Source: CBDVAK01 sp965371945 (GTDB taxonomy: Bacteria > Pseudomonadota > Gammaproteobacteria > Competibacterales > JAHEDQ01). From it: 28,120 nt of DNA. Made by a program: the position numbers and the translations under genes. The stretch is from contig CBDVAK010000006.1 in the NCBI GenBank assembly GCA_965371945.1, positions 1-28,120 on the forward strand, given 5' to 3'. Shown piece by piece: positions 1 through 6,907 of the stretch. Within the stretch, counting starts at the first letter, position 1; each line of letters begins with the position of its first letter. The notes below the pieces were generated by a model. It worked only from the letters and a program-made list of their open reading frames with translations, was not told the origin of the DNA and did not search any database.

Positions 1-52
1 ATGGCCAATCAGGCTTGTCCGCAGTAGATCAGTCTGTTCTCGGACAGCCTCC
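1..52. repeat. Right end of a short mobile-type repeat (family 1), cut by window edge
   Basis: These 52 bases match 23194-23245 at the same spacing, with two mismatches (positions 14 and 48). In the second copy this sequence is the right end of a 161-bp element whose outer ends are inverted repeats (GGAGGCTGTCCGAGAA against its complement). The end TTCTCGGACAGCCTCC lies at 37-52, and its last base is also the last base of the pilT stop codon read on the minus strand. The rest of this copy would lie to the left of the window. Confidence 0.8.
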
Positions 53-1089
53 TAGCGAAACTGATCTTTGTTCTGCGCCTTGGAGCGCGCAGCCGCGGCC
101 GTGACATGACCGCTCTGCACCAACTGCTGCAGATGCTGGTCAAGCGTCTGCATGCCATAACTGCCGCCGGTCTGTATCGAGGAATACATCTGCGCCACCT
201 TGGCCTCGCGGATCAGGTTGCGAATCGCGGGTGTGCCGATCATGATTTCCCAAGCTGCGATGCGTCCGCCGCCCTGCTTCTTGAGCAGGGTCTGGGCAAT
301 CACCGCACGCAGTGATTCGGACAGCATGGAGCGCACCAACGGCTTTTCGCCGGCAGGGAAGACGTCGATGATACGGTCGATGGTCTTGGGTGCGGAGCTG
401 GTATGCAGGGTCCCGAATACCAGATGCCCGGTTTCAGCCGCGGTCAGAGCGAGCCTGATCGTTTCCAGGTCACGCATTTCACCGACCAGGATAGTGTCCG
501 GATCCTCGCGCAATGCCGAACGTAGGGCGTTGTTGAAACTCTTGGTATCCCGATGTACTTCACGCTGGTTGATCAAACACTTCTTGCTCTCATGTACAAA
601 CTCGATCGGATCCTCGATGGTCAGAATGTGGCCTTGCTCGTTTTCGTTCTTGTGATCGACCATGGCTGCCAGAGTGGTCGACTTCCCCGAGCCGGTGGGG
701 CCGGTCACCAGGATCAAGCCGCGCGGCACGTCGATCATGTCACGGAAGACTTGCGGACAGCCCAGCTGGTCGAGAGACAGAATCTCGGTTGGAATGGTAC
801 GAAACACACCGCCAGCACCACGATTCTGCACAAAGGCGTTGACGCGGAAACGAGCCAGTTCGGGGATCTCGAAAGAGAAATCGACTTCCAGATTCTCTTC
901 GTAATTCTTACGCTGACTGTCGTTCATGATGTCGTAGATCAGGCCATGGATCTGTTTGTGGTCCATGGACGGAAGATTGATACGCCTGACCTCCCCGTCT
1001 ACGCGTATCATGGGGGGAAGCCCGGCTGACAGATGCAAGTCGGAGGCGCCGTGCTTGACTCCGAAGGCAAGCAGATCATCAATGTTCAT
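52..1089 (-). CDS. pilT: Type IV pilus retraction ATPase PilT
   Basis: Hexameric ATPase at the cytoplasmic base of type IV pili; it powers pilus retraction, twitching and DNA uptake. The 345-residue product has the usual PilT length. Visible motifs are Walker A GPTGSGKST (about 130-138), the Asp box TIEDPIEFVH (157-166), Walker B DPDTILVGEMRD (196-207), the His box TGHLVFGTLHT (220-230) and the C-terminal AIRNLIREAKVAQMYSSIQ stretch typical of PilT rather than PilU or PilB. The start at 1089 (MNIDDLL) is chosen because it matches the family N-terminus and has AGGA about nine bases upstream; the open frame continues to 2223 only as antisense of yggS. It is divergent from yggS, a common arrangement in gammaproteobacteria. 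No pilU is visible, since the window ends just after the stop, where a repeat abuts the gene. Confidence 0.97.
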   Translation of the reverse strand: MNIDDLLAFGVKHGASDLHLSAGLPPMIRVDGEVRRINLPSMDHKQIHGLIYDIMNDSQRKNYEENLEVDFSFEIPELARFRVNAFVQNRGAGGVFRTIPTEILSLDQLGCPQVFRDMIDVPRGLILVTGPTGSGKSTTLAAMVDHKNENEQGHILTIEDPIEFVHESKKCLINQREVHRDTKSFNNALRSALREDPDTILVGEMRDLETIRLALTAAETGHLVFGTLHTSSAPKTIDRIIDVFPAGEKPLVRSMLSESLRAVIAQTLLKKQGGGRIAAWEIMIGTPAIRNLIREAKVAQMYSSIQTGGSYGMQTLDQHLQQLVQSGHVTAAAARSKAQNKDQFR

Positions 1090-1206
1090 GTAACTAAGTC
1101 CTGTGTAGTCTGCGAGACGGCAGCCAGCGGGGCGATGTTGGATAGCTACCCGCGTGAAGACCGATCCTACGATGCAAAACACACACCACCGTCCCGGGTT
1201 TGCACC

Positions 1207-1896
1207 ATGACCACGCTCGAAAGCAGACTGAACCGGGTCAGGGCCCGTATCCTCGCAGCGGAGCGCGATTTTCAGCGCCCACCAGGCTCGGTGAAACTGC
1301 TGGCGGTCAGCAAGACCCGCCCGGCCACAGACATCCGCCAGTGCATGGCATTGGGGCAAAGCTGTTTCGGGGAAAATCGCCTGCAGGAAGCGCTCGACAA
1401 GATCAGGCTGCTGGAATCCGACCCACCCCAGTGGCATTTCATCGGCGCGATTCAAAGCAACAAGACCGCACAGATCGCCGCTCACTTCGACTGGGTCCAC
1501 AGTGTGGACCGCCTCAAGATAGCCCGTCGCCTGGCCGAACAGCGCCCACGAGATCACCCACCCCTGAATGTCTGCCTGCAAGTCAACATCAGCGCGGAAC
1601 AGAGCAAGTCCGGGGTCGCACCCGAGGCCCTTTCGGAACTGGCCACAGCGATTGTCGATCTGCAGGGAATCCGCCTGCGGGGACTGATGGCGGTTCCCGC
1701 ACCCTGCGACGATCAGCAACGTCAGCGGCGCCCTTTCGCGCGCTTGCGCGAGCTTTGGCAGCAACTGAACGACAGCGGTCTGTCGCTGGATACGCTGTCT
1801 ATGGGCATGACCGCCGACCTGGAAGCGGCGATCGCGGAAGGCGCCACCATGGTGCGTATCGGCACTGCCATATTTGGCCCTCGCCCGCTGCCCTGA
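1207..1896 (+). CDS. yggS: YggS family PLP homeostasis protein
   Basis: PLP-binding protein of the YggS/PROSC family, involved in pyridoxal phosphate homeostasis; it is a cytosolic single-domain TIM barrel without known enzymatic activity. The 229-residue length is normal. The PLP lysine is K36 in LLAVSKTRP, followed by the family motifs FGENRLQEA, WHFIGAIQSNKT and the C-terminal LSMGMTADLEAAIAEGATMVRIGTAIFG phosphate-binding region (given in outline: SMGM, D, EAAI, G, RIG). The start at 1207 (MTTLES) fits the family; the frame extends upstream to 1033, but that part overlaps pilT. It begins the yggS-(hypothetical)-proC-yggT cluster and is divergently transcribed from pilT. Confidence 0.96.
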   Translation: MTTLESRLNRVRARILAAERDFQRPPGSVKLLAVSKTRPATDIRQCMALGQSCFGENRLQEALDKIRLLESDPPQWHFIGAIQSNKTAQIAAHFDWVHSVDRLKIARRLAEQRPRDHPPLNVCLQVNISAEQSKSGVAPEALSELATAIVDLQGIRLRGLMAVPAPCDDQQRQRRPFARLRELWQQLNDSGLSLDTLSMGMTADLEAAIAEGATMVRIGTAIFGPRPLP

Positions 1897-1938
1897 CCGA
1901 TGACGATACAGACCGCCGCCCGGGCGGTTGCGGTGGTA

Positions 1939-1960
1939 TACCCACGGCATGCCGCGGGTA
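1939..1960. promoter_or_regulatory. 22-bp near-perfect palindrome between yggS and the next gene
   Basis: The bases TACCCACGGCA/TGCCGCGGGTA form an inverted repeat with a single mismatched pair and no loop. It lies 43 bases after the yggS stop and about 115 bases before the next start. It could be an operator or form a hairpin in the transcript; no T-tract follows, so a simple terminator is less likely. Confidence 0.35.
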
Positions 1961-2076
1961 CAATGACCGTGACGTTTGCACGATCCTTGCACGAGCCAGC
2001 CAGCAAACGACCGGCGAAGCCCAGGACCTGCCGGAGTATTAATGTATCGGACTGTATCGACAGGATAGTAGCGGAT

Positions 2077-2544
2077 ATGCGCAACAACACCCACGCGGCC
2101 GACCAACTGCTCACGCGGCGGTGGGTACCGATCGCAACCCTGGTCCTGCTGTCGGTTTGCGGTAGCGCCATGGCTAACCCGGACTATCTCCAACAACCTC
2201 AGTCCGGGCAACAACCCCAACACGGGACCGTTGACGCCGCAACATCTGAACCGGCAACTACGGCATCCAGCGGCACCTCACCGGACCTGGTAACCACGGC
2301 CGTCGCATCGGAAACTGCGAAACCCAGGCTCAGGGAGCGCTTCAGCCAGTTCAGTTACAACGACAATTTGCCACCCGGGCTGCGGTTTGCCCAGTTTGAG
2401 GATGTGCTCGAAACACAATTCTACGGCACCTGGGTCTTCTACACCCGGCTGAATGCGGACAAGCGCAAGAGAGTGTACGAGGGCTATCGCGACGAGCAAC
2501 ATATCACCAGCATTCGCACTACCACGCTGGACCTGCTTCGCTAG
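2077..2544 (+). CDS. Small exported protein of unknown function
   Basis: I do not recognise a named family. The start at 2077 (MRNNTHAADQ) gives 155 residues with a basic segment, a hydrophobic core WVPIATLVLLSVCGS and a good signal peptidase I site AMA|NP near residue 33, so it is probably periplasmic. Residues 34-85 are Q-, T-, S- and A-rich and look disordered. Residues 86-155 look folded (RERFSQFSYNDNLPPGLRF, FYGTWVFYTRLNADKRK) and include a basic KRKRV segment and IRTTTLDLL at the C-terminus. The open frame starts at 1900, but the upstream part lacks a signal peptide arrangement. It sits between yggS and proC in the same orientation, with 180 bases before it and 221 after it, so it may have its own promoter. 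Confidence 0.75.
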   Translation: MRNNTHAADQLLTRRWVPIATLVLLSVCGSAMANPDYLQQPQSGQQPQHGTVDAATSEPATTASSGTSPDLVTTAVASETAKPRLRERFSQFSYNDNLPPGLRFAQFEDVLETQFYGTWVFYTRLNADKRKRVYEGYRDEQHITSIRTTTLDLLR

Positions 2545-2765
2545 CGAGCCAGTCAACCTCAGTGGATCAGGTCGGCATACAGGTGTAACAGGTTCCCGGT
2601 GTGAGTGTTGAGATACCCGAATGCGGGCTAACCTCAGGCGCCAGCGGATATCACCAACCCCCCCCCTGCTCAGACTCATTCCGTATTGGACAAGACTATT
2701 GGTTGATACTCTGGCATCCGGGAGTTATTTTTAGGGTCCGAACAGTCACCTCGAGTCCTCACCCG

Positions 2766-3596
2766 ATGCAAGACGAAACCATTGCCTTTGTTGGCGGCGG
2801 CAACATGGCTAGCAGCCTGATCGGCGGCCTGCTGGCCGACGGTTGCCCATCCGCTCAGATTCGGGTGTCCGATCGCAGCGACACCACGCTCAAAGCACTT
2901 GAACAGCGATACTCGGTGGCTACCAGTCATGACAACCGACAGACCGTGGCCGCAGCGGACCTCATCGTTATCGCGGTGAAACCACAAGCTGTGCATAGCG
3001 TCACTACCGAAATCGCTGACCTGGTCCGCCGCGATCGACCGCTGGTGTTGTCGATCGCCGCCGGTGTCCGTGAGCAGGATATGAACCGCTGGCTGGGTGG
3101 CGACGCAGCTTTGGTACGTACCATGCCCAATACACCCGCGCTGGTGCAAAGCGGCGCAACCGCGCTGTTTGCCAACGACCGTGTCAGCGAACCTCAAAAA
3201 GAACTCGCCGAGACCGTGATGCGTGCTGTCGGGCTCACGGTGTGGCTGGACGATGAGCAACTCATGGATGCGGTGACCGCGCTATCAGGCGGCGGGCCCG
3301 CCTACCTGTTTCTGGTCATGGAAGCCATGCAATCCGCCGCCCGCAACCTTGGCCTGCCTGATACGATCGCCAGGCTGCTGACCCTGCAAACAACCCTGGG
3401 TGCTGCCCGACTGGCGCTGGAAAGCAGCGAGGATGTGGCAACGCTGCGCAAGCATGTGACCTCGCCAGGGGGTACCACGGAGAAGGCAATCGAAGTGTTG
3501 CAGGCTGGCGGCCTGGAGGCCTTGTTCGAACAAGCGGTCCAGGCAGCGCACCAGCGTGCCCGGGAACTGGCCGGGACACTGGGGGAAAAAGCATGA
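2766..3596 (+). CDS. proC: Pyrroline-5-carboxylate reductase ProC
   Basis: Catalyses the last step of proline synthesis, NAD(P)H-dependent reduction of 1-pyrroline-5-carboxylate to L-proline, in the cytosol. The 276-residue product starts with the Rossmann motif FVGGGNMASSLIGGL, has VAVKPQ-type and RTMPNTPALV segments, and carries the C-terminal signature ALSGGGPAY and LRKHVTSPGGTTEKAI that binds substrate in the dimer. The start at 2766 (MQDETIAFVGGGNM) matches the family N-terminus; the frame is open back to 2601, but that part is not conserved-looking. It overlaps yggT by four bases (ATGA at 3593-3596), so the two are translationally coupled. Confidence 0.97.
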   Translation: MQDETIAFVGGGNMASSLIGGLLADGCPSAQIRVSDRSDTTLKALEQRYSVATSHDNRQTVAAADLIVIAVKPQAVHSVTTEIADLVRRDRPLVLSIAAGVREQDMNRWLGGDAALVRTMPNTPALVQSGATALFANDRVSEPQKELAETVMRAVGLTVWLDDEQLMDAVTALSGGGPAYLFLVMEAMQSAARNLGLPDTIARLLTLQTTLGAARLALESSEDVATLRKHVTSPGGTTEKAIEVLQAGGLEALFEQAVQAAHQRARELAGTLGEKA

Positions 3597-4174
3597 ACGG
3601 TGGCTATATTGGGAACGCTGGGCTGTTTCTGGTGCAGACCGGATTTGGCCTCTACATCCTCGCGATCATGCTGCGTTTCCTGCTGCAGTGGGTACGTGCC
3701 GACTTCTACAACCAGATCGTCCAGATCCTGGTCAAGATCACCAATCCATTGCTGGTACCCCTGCGCAGACTGGTTCCCGGCCTGTACGGGATCGATCTGG
3801 CAGCCGTGGTGCTGATGCTGGCACTGCAGATGCTGGAACTGTTCCTGATGGCGTATCTGCTGGGTGGTTCGCTGCCACCGGCCACGCTGCTGCTCGGCAC
3901 CATCGCCAAACTTCTTGGCCTGCTGGTCGGGGTTTACTTCTGGATGATTCTCATCCAGGTCATACTGAGCTGGGTCAATCCCCAGACCTATAACCCTGCC
4001 ATCGGGCTTGTCCACAGCCTGACCGAGCCGGTGCTCAAACCCGTGCGTCGTCTGATGCCGGATCTGGGAGGACTGGATCTGTCCCCGCTGCTGGTGGTGG
4101 TCGGTCTGCAAATGCTGCGGCTGTTGGTGATCACACCGCTGCGCGATCTGGCCGGGCTGCCGCCGGGGTTCTGA
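3593..4174 (+). CDS. yggT: YggT family integral membrane protein
   Basis: Two-repeat YGGT-domain inner-membrane protein of 193 residues. Each half has a hydrophobic span followed by a conserved loop: first LRFLLQWVRADFYNQIVQ with NPLLVPLRRLVPG, then QVILSWVNPQTYNPAIGL with EPVLKPVRRLMPDLGGLDLSP. About four membrane segments are visible (around 10-30, 65-90, 95-125 and 160-185). Exact function is not settled; the family has been linked to osmotic stress and membrane or cell-division processes. The start codon overlaps the proC stop (ATGA). The pairing with yggS and proC is a widespread conserved cluster. Confidence 0.93.
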   Translation: MNGGYIGNAGLFLVQTGFGLYILAIMLRFLLQWVRADFYNQIVQILVKITNPLLVPLRRLVPGLYGIDLAAVVLMLALQMLELFLMAYLLGGSLPPATLLLGTIAKLLGLLVGVYFWMILIQVILSWVNPQTYNPAIGLVHSLTEPVLKPVRRLMPDLGGLDLSPLLVVVGLQMLRLLVITPLRDLAGLPPGF

Positions 4175-4215
4175 CCAGCCTGGACCGGCTGACATTGAGT
4201 GCGCGAAACGGGTGA

Positions 4216-4259
4216 CAGCGGCGCCTCCGCGGGTATCCTCCCGCGAGGGTACGCCGCTG
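4216..4259. terminator. Hairpin between convergent yggT and cytochrome c genes
   Basis: CAGCGGCG (4216-4223) pairs perfectly with CGCCGCTG (4252-4259). Inside it, CGCGGG (4228-4233) pairs with CCCGCG (4240-4245). The structure lies between the two convergent 3' ends and could stop transcription in both directions, though no clear T-tract follows it on either strand. Confidence 0.5.
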
Positions 4260-4315
4260 ACTCAAATCGCTGCCAGCCCCGAAATGGGACCGGCAGTGCC
4301 GCCCGCCGAAAATCC

Positions 4316-4618
4316 CTACTTGCCGAGGCTGCTGTAATAGGCCGCCAGATTGTCCATGTCCTCATCGCTCAAAGGCTTGGCCATCGCACTCATGAGCGGA
4401 TCGGTCCTGGTGCCGTCACGAAACATCTTCATCTGCTTGACCAGATACACGTCGTGCTGACCAGCCAGATTGGGCCACATCGGATTGGCGCTGATGCCCT
4501 CGGCACCATGACAACTGGCACACACTGCAGCTTTGGCTTTACCGGCAGCGGCATCACCCGCGGCATTTGCTGCTGTCGAAATTACCATCGCCAGTATAAG
4601 AACTGCTGTCATTTTCAT
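4316..4618 (-). CDS. Small periplasmic class I cytochrome c
   Basis: Monohaem electron carrier of the c5/c553/half-c4 type. The 100-residue product has a signal peptide with a cleavage site near ANA|AGDAA (residue 19), then the haem motif CASCH at residues 33-37. The likely axial methionine is in the segment MSAMAKPLSDEDM, followed by the C-terminal helix DNLAAYYSSLGK. The start at 4618 has GGAGG six bases upstream; longer in-frame starts up to 4678 would spoil the signal peptide. It lies downstream of the CbbR-like regulator in the same orientation, with about 210 bases between them, so it may or may not be co-transcribed. The redox partner cannot be told from sequence. Confidence 0.92.
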   Translation of the reverse strand: MKMTAVLILAMVISTAANAAGDAAAGKAKAAVCASCHGAEGISANPMWPNLAGQHDVYLVKQMKMFRDGTRTDPLMSAMAKPLSDEDMDNLAAYYSSLGK

Positions 4619-4712
4619 AGTTGACCTCCCAGTGAACCTCATCGAAGTGGGCAAAACGTTACAATTCCGGGTGACCACCTGTCACCAGTGGCTGATCCCG
4701 GGGCGCTGATTG

Positions 4713-4736
4713 TTACAGACAGCCATGGCTATGTAA
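4713..4736. promoter_or_regulatory. Operator-like inverted repeat upstream of cytochrome c gene
   Basis: A perfect 10-bp palindrome AGCCATGGCT (4721-4730) is flanked by TTACA (4713-4717) and TGTAA (4732-4736), which are themselves complementary but offset by one base. It lies about 95-118 bases upstream of the cytochrome c start. The layout suggests a binding site for a dimeric regulator; which one is unknown. Confidence 0.3.
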
Positions 4737-4809
4737 ACGGCGCCCACGGCAAGGCAACCAGCAGACAGAGGGCCCACAACAGATAGCTGCTGACGGTCAC
4801 GGTGGTCAC
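4729..4809 (-). CDS. Possible 26-residue hydrophobic peptide downstream of the LysR gene
   Basis: A GTG-started frame encodes VTTVTVSSYLLWALCLLVAL followed by PWAPFT, a single predicted membrane span. It is in the same frame as the LysR gene and starts 18 bases after its stop, so it could also be a read-through tail or a decayed gene fragment. No good ribosome binding site is visible. It ends inside the palindrome at 4713-4736. I list it with low confidence. Confidence 0.2.
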   Translation of the reverse strand: MTTVTVSSYLLWALCLLVALPWAPFT

Positions 4810-4827
4810 CGGATCACCGTACCCGGA

Positions 4828-5757
4828 TCAGGATGTCGCCTGACCGGCGCCCGACACGAAGCCAGCAAACTGCTCGGCCTCTTCCAGCACAAAAGCCCGA
4901 AATGCCTGTGCCACGGGTGACAAACGTTTCCCCTTCCTGTGTACCAGATACCAATGTCGCACGATCGGCATACCCAGCACATCGAGAATCGTCAATCGAC
5001 CGGTCACCAGTTCCTGGCCGATGGTGTGCTCGGAAACGATAGCCAACCCCAGCCCGGCTGCGACGACCTGTTTGAGCGCCTCATTACCACCCAGCTCCAG
5101 ACGGGCGTTGAGTGTAAGTTGCTGGGATTCAAAAAAACGCTCCATGGCATCGCGCGTACCAGAACCCTGCTCGCGCACCACGAACGGCTCCTGCTGCAGC
5201 AACGCCGGTTCGATATTCGATTGTCCGCTCAGGGGATGATCCGGGCTGGCAATGACGACCAGGGGATTGATCATGAACGCCTCGGCCACCACATCCAGCC
5301 CCCGGGGCGGTTGTCCCATGATCACCAGATCGCGCTCATTGCTTTCCAGGTGCCGGAGCAACTGTTGGCGGTTGGTCACATCCAGGCTGATCGCCACACC
5401 CTGCTGCCGTCTGCTGAATTCACCGATCATGCGGGCGCCGAATTCATTGGCAGTGGTCGCGACCGAGACCCGCAGGCGTCCCCGGGTGACTCCCTTGAAC
5501 GCGTTCAGCACCTCCTGCAACTCGCTCAGCCGGCGGCTGATCCCGAGGCTATAGCGATACAATTCCGCCCCGGCTTCGGTCAGATAGATCTTACGGCCCA
5601 ACTGCTCGAACAGGGGCAGCTCGAGATTGTTCTCCAGTTGGCGAATCTGCATTGATACCGCGGGTTGCGTCAGATGCAGGGACTCGGCCGCGCGAGTAAA
5701 ACTGAGGTGCTCGGCAACCGCTTCAAAAATTGCCAGTTGCCGCAGGGTAAAATGCAT
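4828..5757 (-). CDS. cbbR: LysR-family regulator, CbbR-like
   Basis: Transcription factor with an N-terminal winged helix-turn-helix (about residues 3-62: LRQLAIFEAVAEHLSFTRAA, LTQPAVSMQIRQLE, FEQLGRKIYLTEAG) and a C-terminal periplasmic-binding-like effector domain (about 90-300). Segments such as LRVSVATTANEF, VTNRQQLLRHL, DLVIMGQPP, NPLVVIASPDHPL and VREQGSGTRDAMERFF closely recall CbbR, the activator of Calvin-cycle genes. No RuBisCO gene is in the window, so that role is inferred from sequence only. The start at 5757 (MHFTLRQL) matches the family; the frame is open to 5799 and neither start has a strong ribosome binding site. It is divergent from purC and upstream of a cytochrome c gene. 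Confidence 0.88.
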   Translation of the reverse strand: MHFTLRQLAIFEAVAEHLSFTRAAESLHLTQPAVSMQIRQLENNLELPLFEQLGRKIYLTEAGAELYRYSLGISRRLSELQEVLNAFKGVTRGRLRVSVATTANEFGARMIGEFSRRQQGVAISLDVTNRQQLLRHLESNERDLVIMGQPPRGLDVVAEAFMINPLVVIASPDHPLSGQSNIEPALLQQEPFVVREQGSGTRDAMERFFESQQLTLNARLELGGNEALKQVVAAGLGLAIVSEHTIGQELVTGRLTILDVLGMPIVRHWYLVHRKGKRLSPVAQAFRAFVLEEAEQFAGFVSGAGQATS

Positions 5758-5922
5758 TGATGCCACTGCATGGAGGTTTGGCTGCAGGATTATGATCACA
5801 GCTCGACTGCACTACTGCAAGTTGTTGCTTCCCGCAGCTGCGGCTACCCAGCCATGTTACAGCCGGAGAGGACTGCGCTAAACTCGCCGGCCAGGTAAAC
5901 CCAGATAGCGGAGCGCCATGCT

Positions 5923-6822
5923 GTGAACACTGCCAACACGCTGTTCGAATCTGACATCAAGTCGCTGCCGCTGCTGCACAGAGGCAAGGTTCGCGATCTT
6001 TACGATGTCGACAAACAACACCTGCTGATCATCACCACGGACCGTCTTTCCGCCTTCGATGTGGTGCTGCCGGAACCCATCCCCGGAAAAGGTGAGGTGC
6101 TGACCCGAATGTCCGCCTTCTGGTTCCAGCAGACTGCGGACATCGTCGCCAATCATCTGCAGCGTAGCCAGCGCACATTGGAGGACGTGCTGCCGGACCC
6201 GCGGGAAAGGAACCCGGTCGCGACCCGCGCCATGGTGGTTCGAAAACTGAAAGCTCTGCCACTGGAAGCCATCGTACGAGGCTACATTATCGGCTCCGGC
6301 TGGAAGGATTATCAGCGCAGTGGCGCCATCTGTGGAATCGCGTTACCGACCGGGTTGAAGATAGCGGACGCCCTCGAACGCCCCATATACACACCTTCCA
6401 GCAAGGCGGAAGTCGGCGAACACGACCAGAACATCCGCTATCAGGACACCGTCGAACTGGTCGGTGAGAACATGGCGGCACAGGTCCGCGATACCGCCCT
6501 GGCACTCTACCAGCGCGCCCGGGAACACGCGCTGCAGCGTGGCATCATCATCGCCGACACCAAGTTCGAGTTCGGTGTCGACGACGACCACGGGCTGGTG
6601 TTGATCGATGAGGCGCTGACGCCGGACTCTTCGCGGTTCTGGCCGGCAGACCAGTGGCGACCCGGTCGCAACCCACCCAGTTTCGACAAGCAGTTCGTGC
6701 GTGACTATCTCGAGACCCTGGACTGGGACAAGAGTCCGCCCGCCCCGCAACTGCCACCCGACATACTGCGGCAGACAGCTCAAAAGTACCGCGAGGCGCT
6801 ACAGCGCCTCACCTCGGATTAA
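5923..6822 (+). CDS. purC: Phosphoribosylaminoimidazole-succinocarboxamide synthase
   Basis: SAICAR synthetase: ATP-dependent joining of CAIR and aspartate in purine synthesis. The 299-residue form is the longer type also seen in yeast ADE1, not the 237-residue E. coli type. Motifs: HRGKVRDLYDVD (19-30), TDRLSAFDVVLPEPIPGKG (39-57), EAIVRGYIIGSGWKDY (115-130), and DTKFEFGVDDD (212-222) followed by LIDEALTPDSSRFW. The start is GTG at 5923 with GGAG about ten bases upstream; a nearby ATG at 5918 is in another frame. It is divergent from the LysR gene and precedes gdhB by 85 bases. Confidence 0.97.
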   Translation: MNTANTLFESDIKSLPLLHRGKVRDLYDVDKQHLLIITTDRLSAFDVVLPEPIPGKGEVLTRMSAFWFQQTADIVANHLQRSQRTLEDVLPDPRERNPVATRAMVVRKLKALPLEAIVRGYIIGSGWKDYQRSGAICGIALPTGLKIADALERPIYTPSSKAEVGEHDQNIRYQDTVELVGENMAAQVRDTALALYQRAREHALQRGIIIADTKFEFGVDDDHGLVLIDEALTPDSSRFWPADQWRPGRNPPSFDKQFVRDYLETLDWDKSPPAPQLPPDILRQTAQKYREALQRLTSD

Positions 6823-6907
6823 AGCCAGCGACACCTTTTCGTATACCGAACTACACTGCACTATGTAGCCACCCCAAGGCGTGGACCGAACGCAATCGGA
6901 GGAACCG

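Noticed and set aside
1090..2223. Long minus-strand frame extending pilT to 723 residues
   Set aside because: The extension is antisense to yggS and lacks PilT-family sequence; the normal PilT start is at 1089.
2658..2666. Run of nine C upstream of proC as a phase-variable tract
   Set aside because: A single short homopolymer in a spacer with no aligned promoter elements; no evidence of switching.
3302..4195. 297-residue antisense frame across proC and yggT
   Set aside because: Q- and H-rich composition with no domain; it is the complement of two well-supported genes.
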